64,000 nt of DNA from G016756615 sp050958605 (GTDB lineage: Bacteria; Pseudomonadota; Alphaproteobacteria; Rhizobiales; Rhizobiaceae): assembly GCF_050958605.1 (NCBI RefSeq), contig NZ_JBJHDO010000004.1:248001-312000 (forward strand). Reading direction: 5' to 3'. The notes beneath the pieces were generated by a model, which ran no database searches, was not told the origin of the DNA, and was given only the letters and a program-made list of their open reading frames with translations. How positions within the stretch are numbered: position 1 is the stretch's first letter; each line of letters opens with the position of its first letter. Below are positions 35,173-43,062 of the stretch, piece after piece. A program made the translations under genes and the position numbers.

Positions 35173-35386
35173 TGTACGGCCCGGAGACATAGGTAACAGT
35201 TTGTACCTAAGACATGGGTGACAACTTCGTGCCGAACGGGTTGTCGATAGTCCGCAAGGTTTTTTGTTCCAGGGCGATATATCCAAGATCATAGTGCATG
35301 AAGCTGACGAGCCAAATTCCGTCATCGACTTCCTTGATTCCGAGCCTCTGGCCGGCGAGCACGGTCGAGACGTTGATCAAACATCA
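35173..35386 (-). mobile_element. IS481-family remnant (right end and transposase C-terminus)
   Basis: The end TGTACGGCCCGGAGACATAG (35173 onward) with the repeated GACATRGGTRACA motif at 35186 and 35211 is characteristic of IS481 elements. On the minus strand, stop TAG at 35209-35207 is preceded by a transposase C-terminus: 'GQRLGIKEVDDGIWLVSFMH', 'YDLGYIALEQKTLRTIDNPF', 'GTKLSPMS'. The frame is broken upstream at 35386 and the catalytic domain is gone. Confidence 0.75.
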
Positions 35387-35733
35387 AGCAGGAATATCGA
35401 CTTTCCATTCACACGCAATGCGCATGTTCCGAGATCCGGCTTTGCTGGCCTGAAGAACCGTTTGCCTGGCGAACTGGTTCGGTGCGTCGGCCGGCCTCAA
35501 GAAGACCGCCGTGCGGTGCGCTCCGATGTAGTAGCCGAGCGCGCGACGAATGGCTTTTCCGTGCCGAGTTCGTCGTCGGAAACGGCCATGGCGCGAGGCG
35601 GGCCGCTCGTCTCATCAGAGCCTGAGGCCATCAGAGCCGCGCCCGAGTCTCGATTTGGTGTCGTTTCTGATAAGACGGATCAGCATCATAATGTATCCGG
35701 ATGCACAACGACGCTCCGAGTAGGTGCGAACTG
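35387..35733. other. Decayed sequence between the IS481 remnant and the MFS gene
   Basis: On the minus strand, two frames suggest a broken gene: a start MAVSDDELGTEKPF at about 35589, then, after a +1 shift, 'IRRALGYYIGAHRTAVFLRP' and 'NQFARQTVLQASKAGSRNM' to a stop near 35387. I do not recognise the product. An 8-bp palindrome ATCCGGAT at 35695 lies just before the MFS gene and may be an operator. No intact gene is seen. Confidence 0.35.
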
Positions 35734-36990
35734 ATGCGCAAGCTCATGACCGGCCCGGCCGGCTCGCAAGCCGCCTCTTCCGTCAGGCTCGGCCTGAGAG
35801 AGAACTGGCGGCAATTCTCGCTGCTCGTCCTGATCAACGCCTTTGTCGGCGGTATGGTTGGGATCGAACGGACCGTCGTGCCGCTGATCGGTTCGGAAGA
35901 GTTTCATATCGAATCCGCCACGCTGATCACCGCGTTCATCATCAGCTTCGGCGTGGTCAAGGCATTCGCCAATCTGGTCTCCGGCCAGCTCGCCGATAGA
36001 TGGGGGCGCAAGCGCGTCCTGGTGGTCGGCTGGCTGCTCGGCCTGCCCGTGCCCTTCATGATCATCGCCGCGCCCAACTGGGAATGGGTGATCGCCGCCA
36101 ACGTCCTGCTCGGCCTCAGCCAGGGTTTTGCCTGGTCGATGACCGTCATCATGAAAGTCGATCTCGTTGGACCGAAAGGCCGCGGCCTGGCCGTCGGCTT
36201 GAACGAGTTCGCGGGTTATCTGGCGGTCGGCCTCACCGCCTTCTTCACCGGCTATCTCGCGAGCCGATACGGCCTTCGGCCGGTGCCGATCTATCTCGGT
36301 GTCTTCTACGCCGTTGCAGGAACGATCCTGTCGATCCTCGTCGTTCGCGACACCCGCGATCACGTCCGCCTGGAGGCGGGCGGCGTGGCTCGAGAAGCTT
36401 CCCCTCTCTCTTTCCGGGAAGTGTTCATGCTCGCCTCCTTCAGGGATCGCAACCTTTTTGCAGCGTCGCAGGCCGGGCTGATCAACAACCTCAACGACGG
36501 GATGAGCTGGGGCATTTTCCCGCTCTTTTTCACGACACTCGGCTTGGGGATCGAGCGGATCGGCGTGCTGAAGGCCGTCTATCCCGGCGTCTGGGGCATC
36601 TGCCAGATCATTACCGGACCGCTGAGCGATCGATGGGGCCGCAAGGGGCTGATCGTCGCGGGAATGTGGGTGCAGGCGACAGCTCTGTTCATGACTGCGT
36701 TGACCGGCCAGTTCACATGGTGGCTCCTGGCGAGCGTGCTTCTCGGCCTTGGGACGGCGATGGTCTATCCGTGCCTGATCGCGGCCGTGTCCGATGCCTC
36801 CCATCCGAGCTGGCGCGCTCGCTCGCTGAGTGTCTATCGCTTCTGGCGCGATCTCGGCTACGCCATCGGCGCACTTTCCGCCGGATTGATCGCGGACCGC
36901 TTCGGCTTCGGTGCCGCGATCATTGCCATCGGAGCGATGACATTCATCTCAGGCGCCGTCGTTGCCGTCGCTATGCGCGAGCATCGATGA
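35734..36990 (+). CDS. MFS transporter (12 helices)
   Basis: A 418-residue major facilitator. The loop 2-3 signature reads 'GQLADRWGRKRVLVVGWLLG' and its repeat in the second half 'GPLSDRWGRKGLIVAGMWV'. 'MKVDLVGPKGRGLAVGLNEF' is a distinctive conserved stretch. It is a different MFS subfamily from the YcaD-like pair at 1670 and 49170. ATG 35734 is used; ATG 35701 would add 11 residues. It follows IS debris and may have been acquired with it. Substrate unknown. Confidence 0.85.
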   Translation: MRKLMTGPAGSQAASSVRLGLRENWRQFSLLVLINAFVGGMVGIERTVVPLIGSEEFHIESATLITAFIISFGVVKAFANLVSGQLADRWGRKRVLVVGWLLGLPVPFMIIAAPNWEWVIAANVLLGLSQGFAWSMTVIMKVDLVGPKGRGLAVGLNEFAGYLAVGLTAFFTGYLASRYGLRPVPIYLGVFYAVAGTILSILVVRDTRDHVRLEAGGVAREASPLSFREVFMLASFRDRNLFAASQAGLINNLNDGMSWGIFPLFFTTLGLGIERIGVLKAVYPGVWGICQIITGPLSDRWGRKGLIVAGMWVQATALFMTALTGQFTWWLLASVLLGLGTAMVYPCLIAAVSDASHPSWRARSLSVYRFWRDLGYAIGALSAGLIADRFGFGAAIIAIGAMTFISGAVVAVAMREHR

Positions 36991-37020
36991 CGATCTCCGT
37001 GCGTCCCATGAAACTGCCGG

Positions 37021-38649
37021 TCAATTCGCGGGGTAAAGCGTATCGACGATCATCCGTGCGTCATGGCGGGCGTCGAGCATGCCATAGGTGCCGCGCCACT
37101 GTCCGGCGAGCCTCGTCTCGATGAAGGCGTCGGCGATCCGGCCGGCCCCGAGCCGACGCAGCTCCGCGGCTGCGGCTGCAAGGGCCAATTGCTCAGTGAG
37201 AAGGCGAGCCGATCCCTCGTCGGAGGCGGCCACCTGCATGGCGGCCCGCAACACGCCTGCCGTCCCTACCCCGCTTTGGCCGCCGAGATCCCTTTCGATG
37301 CCGGCCAGAACATCGTCGAACAATCCCCGCCCGCGGCCCAGTACCCGCAGCACGTCGAGCGCCATCACATTGCCGGATCCTTCCCAGATCGCATTGACCG
37401 GGGCCTCGCGATAATAGCGGGCGAGCGGCGCCTCCTCGACATAGCCGTTCCCGCCCAGGCACTCCATGGCCTCGTAGAGCAACGGCGGCGCGATCTTGCA
37501 AACCCAGTATTTGACCACCGGCGTCATCGCCCGGGCGAAGGCAGCCTCGCCACGGTTGGAAGCCGCTTCGTCGAAGGAGCGGGCGAGCCGGAACGACAGC
37601 GCGGTGGCAGCCGCCACGTCGAGCGCCATGTCCGCCAAGACGCGCTGCATCAGCGGCTGATCGATCAGCGGCTTGCCGAATACGCTGCGATGGCGAGCAT
37701 GATGGACCGCTTCGGCCAGCCCGGCCCGCATGATGCCCGAAGAGGCGACCGCGCAATCCAGCCGGGTCAGCGTCACCATGTCCATGATGGTCTTCACCCC
37801 GGCGCCGGGCTCGCCCACCATCTCGCCGATCGCATTGTTGATCTCGACCTCGCAGGACGCGTTGGAGCGATTGCCGAGCTTGTCTTTCAGGCGCTGGAAA
37901 TTCAGCCCGTTACCGGTCCCGTCGCCCAGAAGGCGCGGCATAAGAAAACAGGAGAGCCCTTCCCGCGCCTGCGCCAAGATCAGGAAAGCGTCCGACATTG
38001 GCGCCGACATGAACCATTTGTGGCCGGTGATGCGATAGAAGCCGCCGGCGGTGCGTTCAGCCTTCGTGGTGTTGGCGCGCACATCCGTGCCGCCCTGCTT
38101 TTCCGTCATTCCCATGCCGAGGGTAAGGCCGGTCTTCTGTACCGGTGGCTTCTGGCTCTGATCGTATTTGCGGGTGGTCACGCGCGGCGCCCATTCCCGG
38201 AACAACTTCGGGCTGGCCATGAGCGCGGCAAGCGAGGCACTGGTCATCGTGACCGGGCAGAGATGCCCGCATTCCAGCTCGGCGGTCATATAGAAGCGCG
38301 CGGCTCGTACCTGGTGACGCCGCCCTGTCTCTGCGTCGCCATTCTCCCACACCGAGGAGTGCAGGCCGACGGCGATGGAGCGACGCATCAACGCGTGGTA
38401 GGCCGGATGAAATTCGACGAGGTCGAGGCGGCGACCTTGACGGTCATGCGTTCTGAGCTTGGGTGTTTCCGTATTTGCGAGCCGAGCGAGATCCTGGGCC
38501 TCCTGGCTGAGGACGAATCGGCCATGGGCGTCCAGGTCCTTGCGAACGGCCGCCGAGAAATTCTCGGCAAGCTGCACGAGGAGAGGGTCGCCCCGCCAGG
38601 CATTGGCTCCAGTGAGCGGCGGCGGCTGGTTCGTGACGTCGTGGTTCAC
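37021..38649 (-). CDS. AidB-like acyl-CoA dehydrogenase family protein
   Basis: A 542-residue flavoprotein of the AidB branch, longer than ordinary acyl-CoA dehydrogenases (about 380 aa). 'LGMGMTEKQGGTDVRANTTK' is the FAD-binding AidB hallmark. 'RITGHKWFMSAPMSDAFLIL' and 'ECLGGNGYVEEAPLARYYRE' follow, with 'VNAIWEGSGNVMALDVLR' at the C-terminal flavin site. E. coli AidB is part of the adaptive alkylation response and binds DNA; here the tail beyond residue 460 is shorter. The start is GTG 38649. It is convergent with the MFS gene. Confidence 0.85.
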   Translation of the reverse strand: MNHDVTNQPPPLTGANAWRGDPLLVQLAENFSAAVRKDLDAHGRFVLSQEAQDLARLANTETPKLRTHDRQGRRLDLVEFHPAYHALMRRSIAVGLHSSVWENGDAETGRRHQVRAARFYMTAELECGHLCPVTMTSASLAALMASPKLFREWAPRVTTRKYDQSQKPPVQKTGLTLGMGMTEKQGGTDVRANTTKAERTAGGFYRITGHKWFMSAPMSDAFLILAQAREGLSCFLMPRLLGDGTGNGLNFQRLKDKLGNRSNASCEVEINNAIGEMVGEPGAGVKTIMDMVTLTRLDCAVASSGIMRAGLAEAVHHARHRSVFGKPLIDQPLMQRVLADMALDVAAATALSFRLARSFDEAASNRGEAAFARAMTPVVKYWVCKIAPPLLYEAMECLGGNGYVEEAPLARYYREAPVNAIWEGSGNVMALDVLRVLGRGRGLFDDVLAGIERDLGGQSGVGTAGVLRAAMQVAASDEGSARLLTEQLALAAAAAELRRLGAGRIADAFIETRLAGQWRGTYGMLDARHDARMIVDTLYPAN

Positions 38650-38685
38650 CCGAAATCCTTAACCCCCTGGAGCGAGACGAGGTCG

Positions 38686-38696
38686 GAACAATGTTC
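38686..38696. promoter_or_regulatory. Perfect 11-bp palindrome upstream of the AidB-like gene
   Basis: GAACAATGTTC lies 37 bp before the GTG start of the AidB-like gene, within the 200-bp divergent gap to pyrB. GAAC-N3-GTTC is not the alphaproteobacterial LexA pattern (GTTC-N7-GTTC), so a different repressor is more likely. Confidence 0.3.
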
Positions 38697-38849
38697 TCAG
38701 TATTGGATGCGCTCCGCTTTTCCCCCGACACTTGCCGGACTTACAACGGAAGCGCAATGCGATGCGAGCAAAATCCCTTTGGACAAAGGCGCGTTGCGCC
38801 GGCAGCCGCTTGCAGGCGCAAGCTCACCCGCCTATAGCAGCCGCTTGAG

Positions 38850-39815
38850 ATGACCGACGCTTCGTCCCTGCCTCTTTTCCCGCACCGGCACCTGCTGGGC
38901 ATACGCGATCTTTCCTCCGCCGATATCGGCCTTTTGCTCGACCGCGCCGACGCCGCGGTGGCGATCTCGCGCCAATCCGAGAAGAAGACCACGACACTGA
39001 GGGGGCGCACCCAGATCAACCTTTTCTACGAAGCCTCCACCCGGACGCAATCGTCGTTCGAGCTGGCAGGCAAGCGGCTCGGCGCCGACGTCATGAACAT
39101 GTCGGTGGCCAGCTCCTCGGTGAAGAAGGGCGAAACGCTGATCGATACGGCCATGACTCTCAACGCCATGCGCCCGGACATTTTGATCATCCGCCACCAA
39201 TCGGCTGGGGCCGCGGCGCTGCTGGCCCAGAAAGTCGGCTGTTCCGTGGTGAATGCCGGCGACGGCGCGCACGAGCACCCGACGCAGGCCCTGCTCGATG
39301 CACTCACGATCCGCCGCGCCAAGGGTGACATAGCCAGACTGACTGTCGCCATCTGCGGCGACATCCTCCATTCGCGTGTCGCCCGTTCCAACATACTGCT
39401 GCTCAATGCGCTCGGCGCGCGTGTGCGCGTTGTCGCCCCTTCGACGCTATTGCCCTCCGGCATCGGGCAGATGGGTGTCGAGGTGGCCCGTTCGATGGCC
39501 GAGGGGCTGAAGAACGCAGACGTCGTGATGATGCTGCGCCTGCAGCGCGAGCGCATGGCGGGTGCCTTCGTTCCGTCGGTGCGCGAGTATTTCCGCTACT
39601 GGGGCCTCGACACCGAGAAGCTGAAGGCAGCCAAGGATGATGCGCTGGTCATGCATCCCGGCCCGATGAACCGGGGCGTCGAGATCGCCTCCGCCATCGC
39701 CGACGGTCCGCAGAGCGTGATCCAGGAACAGGTCGAGATGGGGGTCGCGGTGCGCATGGCGGTCATGGAAGCGCTGCTCGATCCGCGCCGGAACAAGGAC
39801 GGGCGGGCGGCATGA
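38850..39815 (+). CDS. pyrB: Aspartate carbamoyltransferase, catalytic chain
   Basis: Second step of pyrimidine synthesis: carbamoyl phosphate plus aspartate to carbamoyl aspartate. The carbamoyl-phosphate loop is 'YEASTRTQSSFELAGKRLG' and later motifs are 'GDGAHEHPTQALLDALTIRR' and 'VMHPGPMNRGVEI'. No pyrI gene follows. Instead it overlaps by 4 bases the gene for a dihydroorotase-like protein without metal ligands, as in Pseudomonas pyrBC'. Confidence 0.95.
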   Translation: MTDASSLPLFPHRHLLGIRDLSSADIGLLLDRADAAVAISRQSEKKTTTLRGRTQINLFYEASTRTQSSFELAGKRLGADVMNMSVASSSVKKGETLIDTAMTLNAMRPDILIIRHQSAGAAALLAQKVGCSVVNAGDGAHEHPTQALLDALTIRRAKGDIARLTVAICGDILHSRVARSNILLLNALGARVRVVAPSTLLPSGIGQMGVEVARSMAEGLKNADVVMMLRLQRERMAGAFVPSVREYFRYWGLDTEKLKAAKDDALVMHPGPMNRGVEIASAIADGPQSVIQEQVEMGVAVRMAVMEALLDPRRNKDGRAA

Positions 39816-41098
39816 CGATCACGGTCTTCCAGAACGCTCGCGTGGTCGATCCATCACGCGGTCTCGACGAAACCGGCGCGGTCATCGTGGATGGCAGGAA
39901 GATCGTCGCGTCAGGCGCTTCCGCGCATAATCAGGGCGTCCCGGACGGTGCATCCGTCGTCGATTGCCTGGGCAAGGCGATCATTCCCGGCCTCGTCGAC
40001 GGGCGGGTTTTCATTGGCGAGCCGGGGGCGGAGCACCGCGAGACGATCGCCTCCGCGAGCCTGGCGGCGGCGGCTGGCGGCGTCACCTCGATCGTCATGA
40101 TGCCTGACACGGATCCGGTGATCGACGATATCGCGCTGGTCGAATTCGTGCTCCGCACCGCGCGCGACACGGCCAGCGTCAACGTTTTCCCGGCGGCGGC
40201 GATCACCAAGGCGCTGGATGGGCGAGAGATGACGGAGTTCGGCCTGCTGCGCCAGGCCGGCGCGGTCGCCTTCACCGATGGCCGCCACACAATCGCGAGT
40301 TCCCTGGTCATGCGCCGCGCGCTGACTTACGCGCGCGATTTCGGCGCGGTTATAGCACATGAGACTCAGGACCCCGACCTCGCTTCGTCGGGCGTCATGA
40401 ACGAAGGGCTCTATGCAAGCTGGCTGGGACTTTCCGGTATTCCGCGCGAGGCCGAGCTGATCCCCCTCGAGCGCGACCTCGCGTTGGCGCGTCTCACAGG
40501 CGGGACCTACCACGCGGCCAAGATCTCGACCGCGATGGCGGCCGCCGCTGTCTCCCGCGCCAAAGCCGATGGTGCCGCGGTCACGGCCGGGGTATCCATC
40601 AACAACCTGTCGCTCAACGAGAACGACATCGGTGAATACAGGACCTTTTTCCGGCTGGCGCCGCCGCTGCGTAACGAAGATGACCGCCTGGCGATGATCG
40701 AGGCGATCAAGGATGGCACCATCGATATCATCGTGTCGTCACACGACCCGCAGGACGTCGACACCAAGCGGCTGCCCTTTGCCGACGCGGCGGCCGGCGC
40801 CATCGGGCTGGAGACCCTCCTTGCGGTCGCGCTGCGCCTCCACCACAATGGCGAGGTCTCGCTCCTGCGGCTGATCGAGGTGCTTTCCACGGCGCCGGCG
40901 CGTCTTTTCGGTCTGCCCGGCGGCACGTTGAAACCCGGGGCGCAGGCCGACCTCGCGGTCGTCGATCTCGGCGAGCCTTGGATCGTGGCCGAGGCGGACA
41001 TCCGGTCGCGCTCGAAGAACACATGCTTCGAAGGCGCGCGATTGCAGGGCAAGGTCTTGCAAACGATGGTGGCGGGTCGCACAGTATTTTCGGTTTGA
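39812..41098 (+). CDS. Non-catalytic dihydroorotase-like subunit PyrC' (partner of PyrB)
   Basis: A 428-residue homologue of dihydroorotase. The metal-binding HxH of the active enzyme ('GLVDxHxH') reads GLVDGRVFIGEPG. The usual DH(A)PH motif reads SSHDPQDVDTK. In Pseudomonas such a PyrC' is catalytically dead and needed to assemble PyrB into a dodecamer, so I expect a structural role here and a functional pyrC elsewhere in the genome. Overlap with pyrB by 4 bases supports co-translation. Confidence 0.88.
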   Translation: MTITVFQNARVVDPSRGLDETGAVIVDGRKIVASGASAHNQGVPDGASVVDCLGKAIIPGLVDGRVFIGEPGAEHRETIASASLAAAAGGVTSIVMMPDTDPVIDDIALVEFVLRTARDTASVNVFPAAAITKALDGREMTEFGLLRQAGAVAFTDGRHTIASSLVMRRALTYARDFGAVIAHETQDPDLASSGVMNEGLYASWLGLSGIPREAELIPLERDLALARLTGGTYHAAKISTAMAAAAVSRAKADGAAVTAGVSINNLSLNENDIGEYRTFFRLAPPLRNEDDRLAMIEAIKDGTIDIIVSSHDPQDVDTKRLPFADAAAGAIGLETLLAVALRLHHNGEVSLLRLIEVLSTAPARLFGLPGGTLKPGAQADLAVVDLGEPWIVAEADIRSRSKNTCFEGARLQGKVLQTMVAGRTVFSV

Positions 41099-41114
41099 GA
41101 TCCGGGAGGGGACG

Positions 41115-41726
41115 GTGGCTGATGCAACATGGCAGGCTGCCCTGCCCTATCTCTTCGTCGCTTTGGCGTTCGGCTATCTGCTTGGCTCGATCCCATTCGG
41201 CCTGCTCATCACGCGTGCGGCCGGACTGGGCGACGTCCGCAAGATCGGCTCCGGCAATATCGGCGCGACCAACGTGCTGCGCACCGGCAACAAGGGCCTG
41301 GCGGCTCTGACATTGTTGCTCGATGCCGTGAAGGGCACCGCCGCCGTCTTGATCGCTGGCCGCTGGGGCGGCGATTTCGCCATAGCGGCTGGCTTCGGTG
41401 CCTTTCTCGGCCATCTCTTCCCGGTCTGGCTAGGCTTCAAGGGCGGCAAAGGCGTCGCCACCTATCTGGGCGTTCTGCTCGGCCTCGCCTGGGCCGGCGC
41501 GCTGGCCTTCGCGCTCGTGTGGCTGGCCGTCGCCTTCGCTAGCCGCTATTCGTCGCTCGCCGCCCTCGTCGCAGCGATCGCCGTTCCCATCGCGCTTTAT
41601 TTGCTTGGCCACGACCAAGCCGCGGCCCTGTTCACCGTGATGAGCCTCATCGTCATCGTCAAGCATCGCGCGAACATATCGCGCCTCATGGCCGGTACCG
41701 AATCGAAGATCGGGGCTAAGGGATGA
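41115..41726 (+). CDS. plsY: Glycerol-3-phosphate acyltransferase PlsY
   Basis: An inner-membrane enzyme (203 aa, about five helices) that moves the acyl group from acyl-phosphate to glycerol-3-phosphate in phospholipid synthesis. The motifs 'GSIPFGLLITRAAGLGDVRK', 'IGSGNIGATNVLRTGNKG' and 'FLGHLFPVWLGFKGGKGVAT' are all present. Start GTG 41115 with GGGAGGGG upstream. It overlaps dprA by 4 bases. Confidence 0.95.
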   Translation: MADATWQAALPYLFVALAFGYLLGSIPFGLLITRAAGLGDVRKIGSGNIGATNVLRTGNKGLAALTLLLDAVKGTAAVLIAGRWGGDFAIAAGFGAFLGHLFPVWLGFKGGKGVATYLGVLLGLAWAGALAFALVWLAVAFASRYSSLAALVAAIAVPIALYLLGHDQAAALFTVMSLIVIVKHRANISRLMAGTESKIGAKG

Positions 41727-42871
41727 CCGAAGCCCCGGCCGTTGAGCCTCGACGCCTCAGCGACCGGCAGCGTATCGCTTGGCTGCGGCTGATCCGAACG
41801 GAGAACGTCGGTCCGGTCACCTTTCGGGAGTTGATCAATCGCTTCGGCTCGGCCGAGGCCGCGCTGGAGTTTCTGCCGGAGCTGCTGGCTTCGGGAGGCG
41901 CCAGGCGACCTCCCCGGATACCTTCCGTCGCCGTGATCGAAACCGAACTCGAGACGGCGCGGCGTGCTGGGGCATCGCTGGTTGCCATCGGCGAGCCAGA
42001 CTACCCGCTGATGCTGAAGCGCATGGATCAGCCACCGCCCGTGGTCGCCATCAAAGGTGAAGTGGCGGTTTTCCGCCAGACGCCGGTGGCGATCGTGGGC
42101 GCGCGCAACGCATCACTCGTCGGCATGAAGATGGCCCGCATGCTTGCCATGGATCTCGGCCGGGAAGGCTATGCCGTGATATCCGGCCTGGCGCGTGGCA
42201 TCGACACGGCCGCGCATCAGGGCAGTCTCGCAACCGGCACAGTCGCGGTGCTTGCTGGTGGTCTCGACCGCCCCTACCCGCCGGAGAACGTTAGGCTCTG
42301 CGACGAAATTGCGGACAAGGGCGGCGCCCTCATCTCCGAGATGCCGTTCGGTTGGGAACCGCGCGCCATGGACTTCCCCAGGCGCAACCGCATCATCGCG
42401 GGGCTGTCGCTTGGGCTTGTCGTGGTCGAGGCGGCGAAGCGCTCGGGCTCGCTGATCAGTGCCCGACTCGCCGGCGAGATGGGCCGGTTGGTCTTCGCCG
42501 TGCCGGGTTCGCCGCTCGACCCGCGTGCCGCCGGCACGAACAGCTTGCTGAGGGAAGGCGTCACGCTGGTGACCGAAGCGCGCGATATCGTCGAGCACAT
42601 CGTTCCCCTCACCGGGGCAACTCCAACGAGGCCGGCCGCTTCCGAGGAATCTCGGGATCTTTTCACGGCTCCACAGCCCGGTGATGACGATCGGGAGCGC
42701 GTGCTCCAGGCGCTCGGTCCGACACCGGTCTCGATCGACGAAGTCATCCGCCATACCGGGCTTCAACCAGCCCAGCTTTCGATGATCCTGCTCGAGCTCG
42801 ACCTGGCGGGTCGGATCGAGCGTCATACGGGCGGCGGCGTCTCGCTACTTCCCGCCCAATCGCGTGGATAG
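41723..42871 (+). CDS. dprA: DNA processing protein DprA
   Basis: A 382-residue protein that loads RecA on incoming single-stranded DNA in transformation. It has an N-terminal helical region, then the extended Rossmann fold with 'VAIVGARNASLVGMKMARML', 'VISGLARGIDTAAHQGSLAT' and 'VAVLAGGLDRPYPPENVRLC'. The C-terminal DML1-like winged helix (from about residue 310, 'PVSIDEVIRHTGLQPAQLSM') is present. It is linked to plsY and topA, as in many alphaproteobacteria. Confidence 0.93.
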   Translation: MTEAPAVEPRRLSDRQRIAWLRLIRTENVGPVTFRELINRFGSAEAALEFLPELLASGGARRPPRIPSVAVIETELETARRAGASLVAIGEPDYPLMLKRMDQPPPVVAIKGEVAVFRQTPVAIVGARNASLVGMKMARMLAMDLGREGYAVISGLARGIDTAAHQGSLATGTVAVLAGGLDRPYPPENVRLCDEIADKGGALISEMPFGWEPRAMDFPRRNRIIAGLSLGLVVVEAAKRSGSLISARLAGEMGRLVFAVPGSPLDPRAAGTNSLLREGVTLVTEARDIVEHIVPLTGATPTRPAASEESRDLFTAPQPGDDDRERVLQALGPTPVSIDEVIRHTGLQPAQLSMILLELDLAGRIERHTGGGVSLLPAQSRG

Positions 42872-43062
42872 AAAGGCGCACGACTTCGACCAGAAAGGAA
42901 ATCCAATCGGGCTTTTGCAAAATTCTGTCTTCGACAGCGGCGCCCAATTTCCACCGCTGCCCTTGACCGGACGGAAAAGCACAGCCATGTGACGAGCCAA
43001 TTGAAAGCAATTTGGGCTCACGTATCGTTCGTTCCGCACAAAGCGGGGGAAATCGGGAATTC

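Noticed and set aside
35075..36990. Integrative element inserted at tRNA-Ser
   Set aside because: No integrase, no second attachment copy of the tRNA 3' end and only an IS481 fragment were found.
38686..38696. GAACAATGTTC as an SOS box for the AidB-like gene
   Set aside because: Spacing and orientation do not fit GTTC-N7-GTTC used by alphaproteobacterial LexA.
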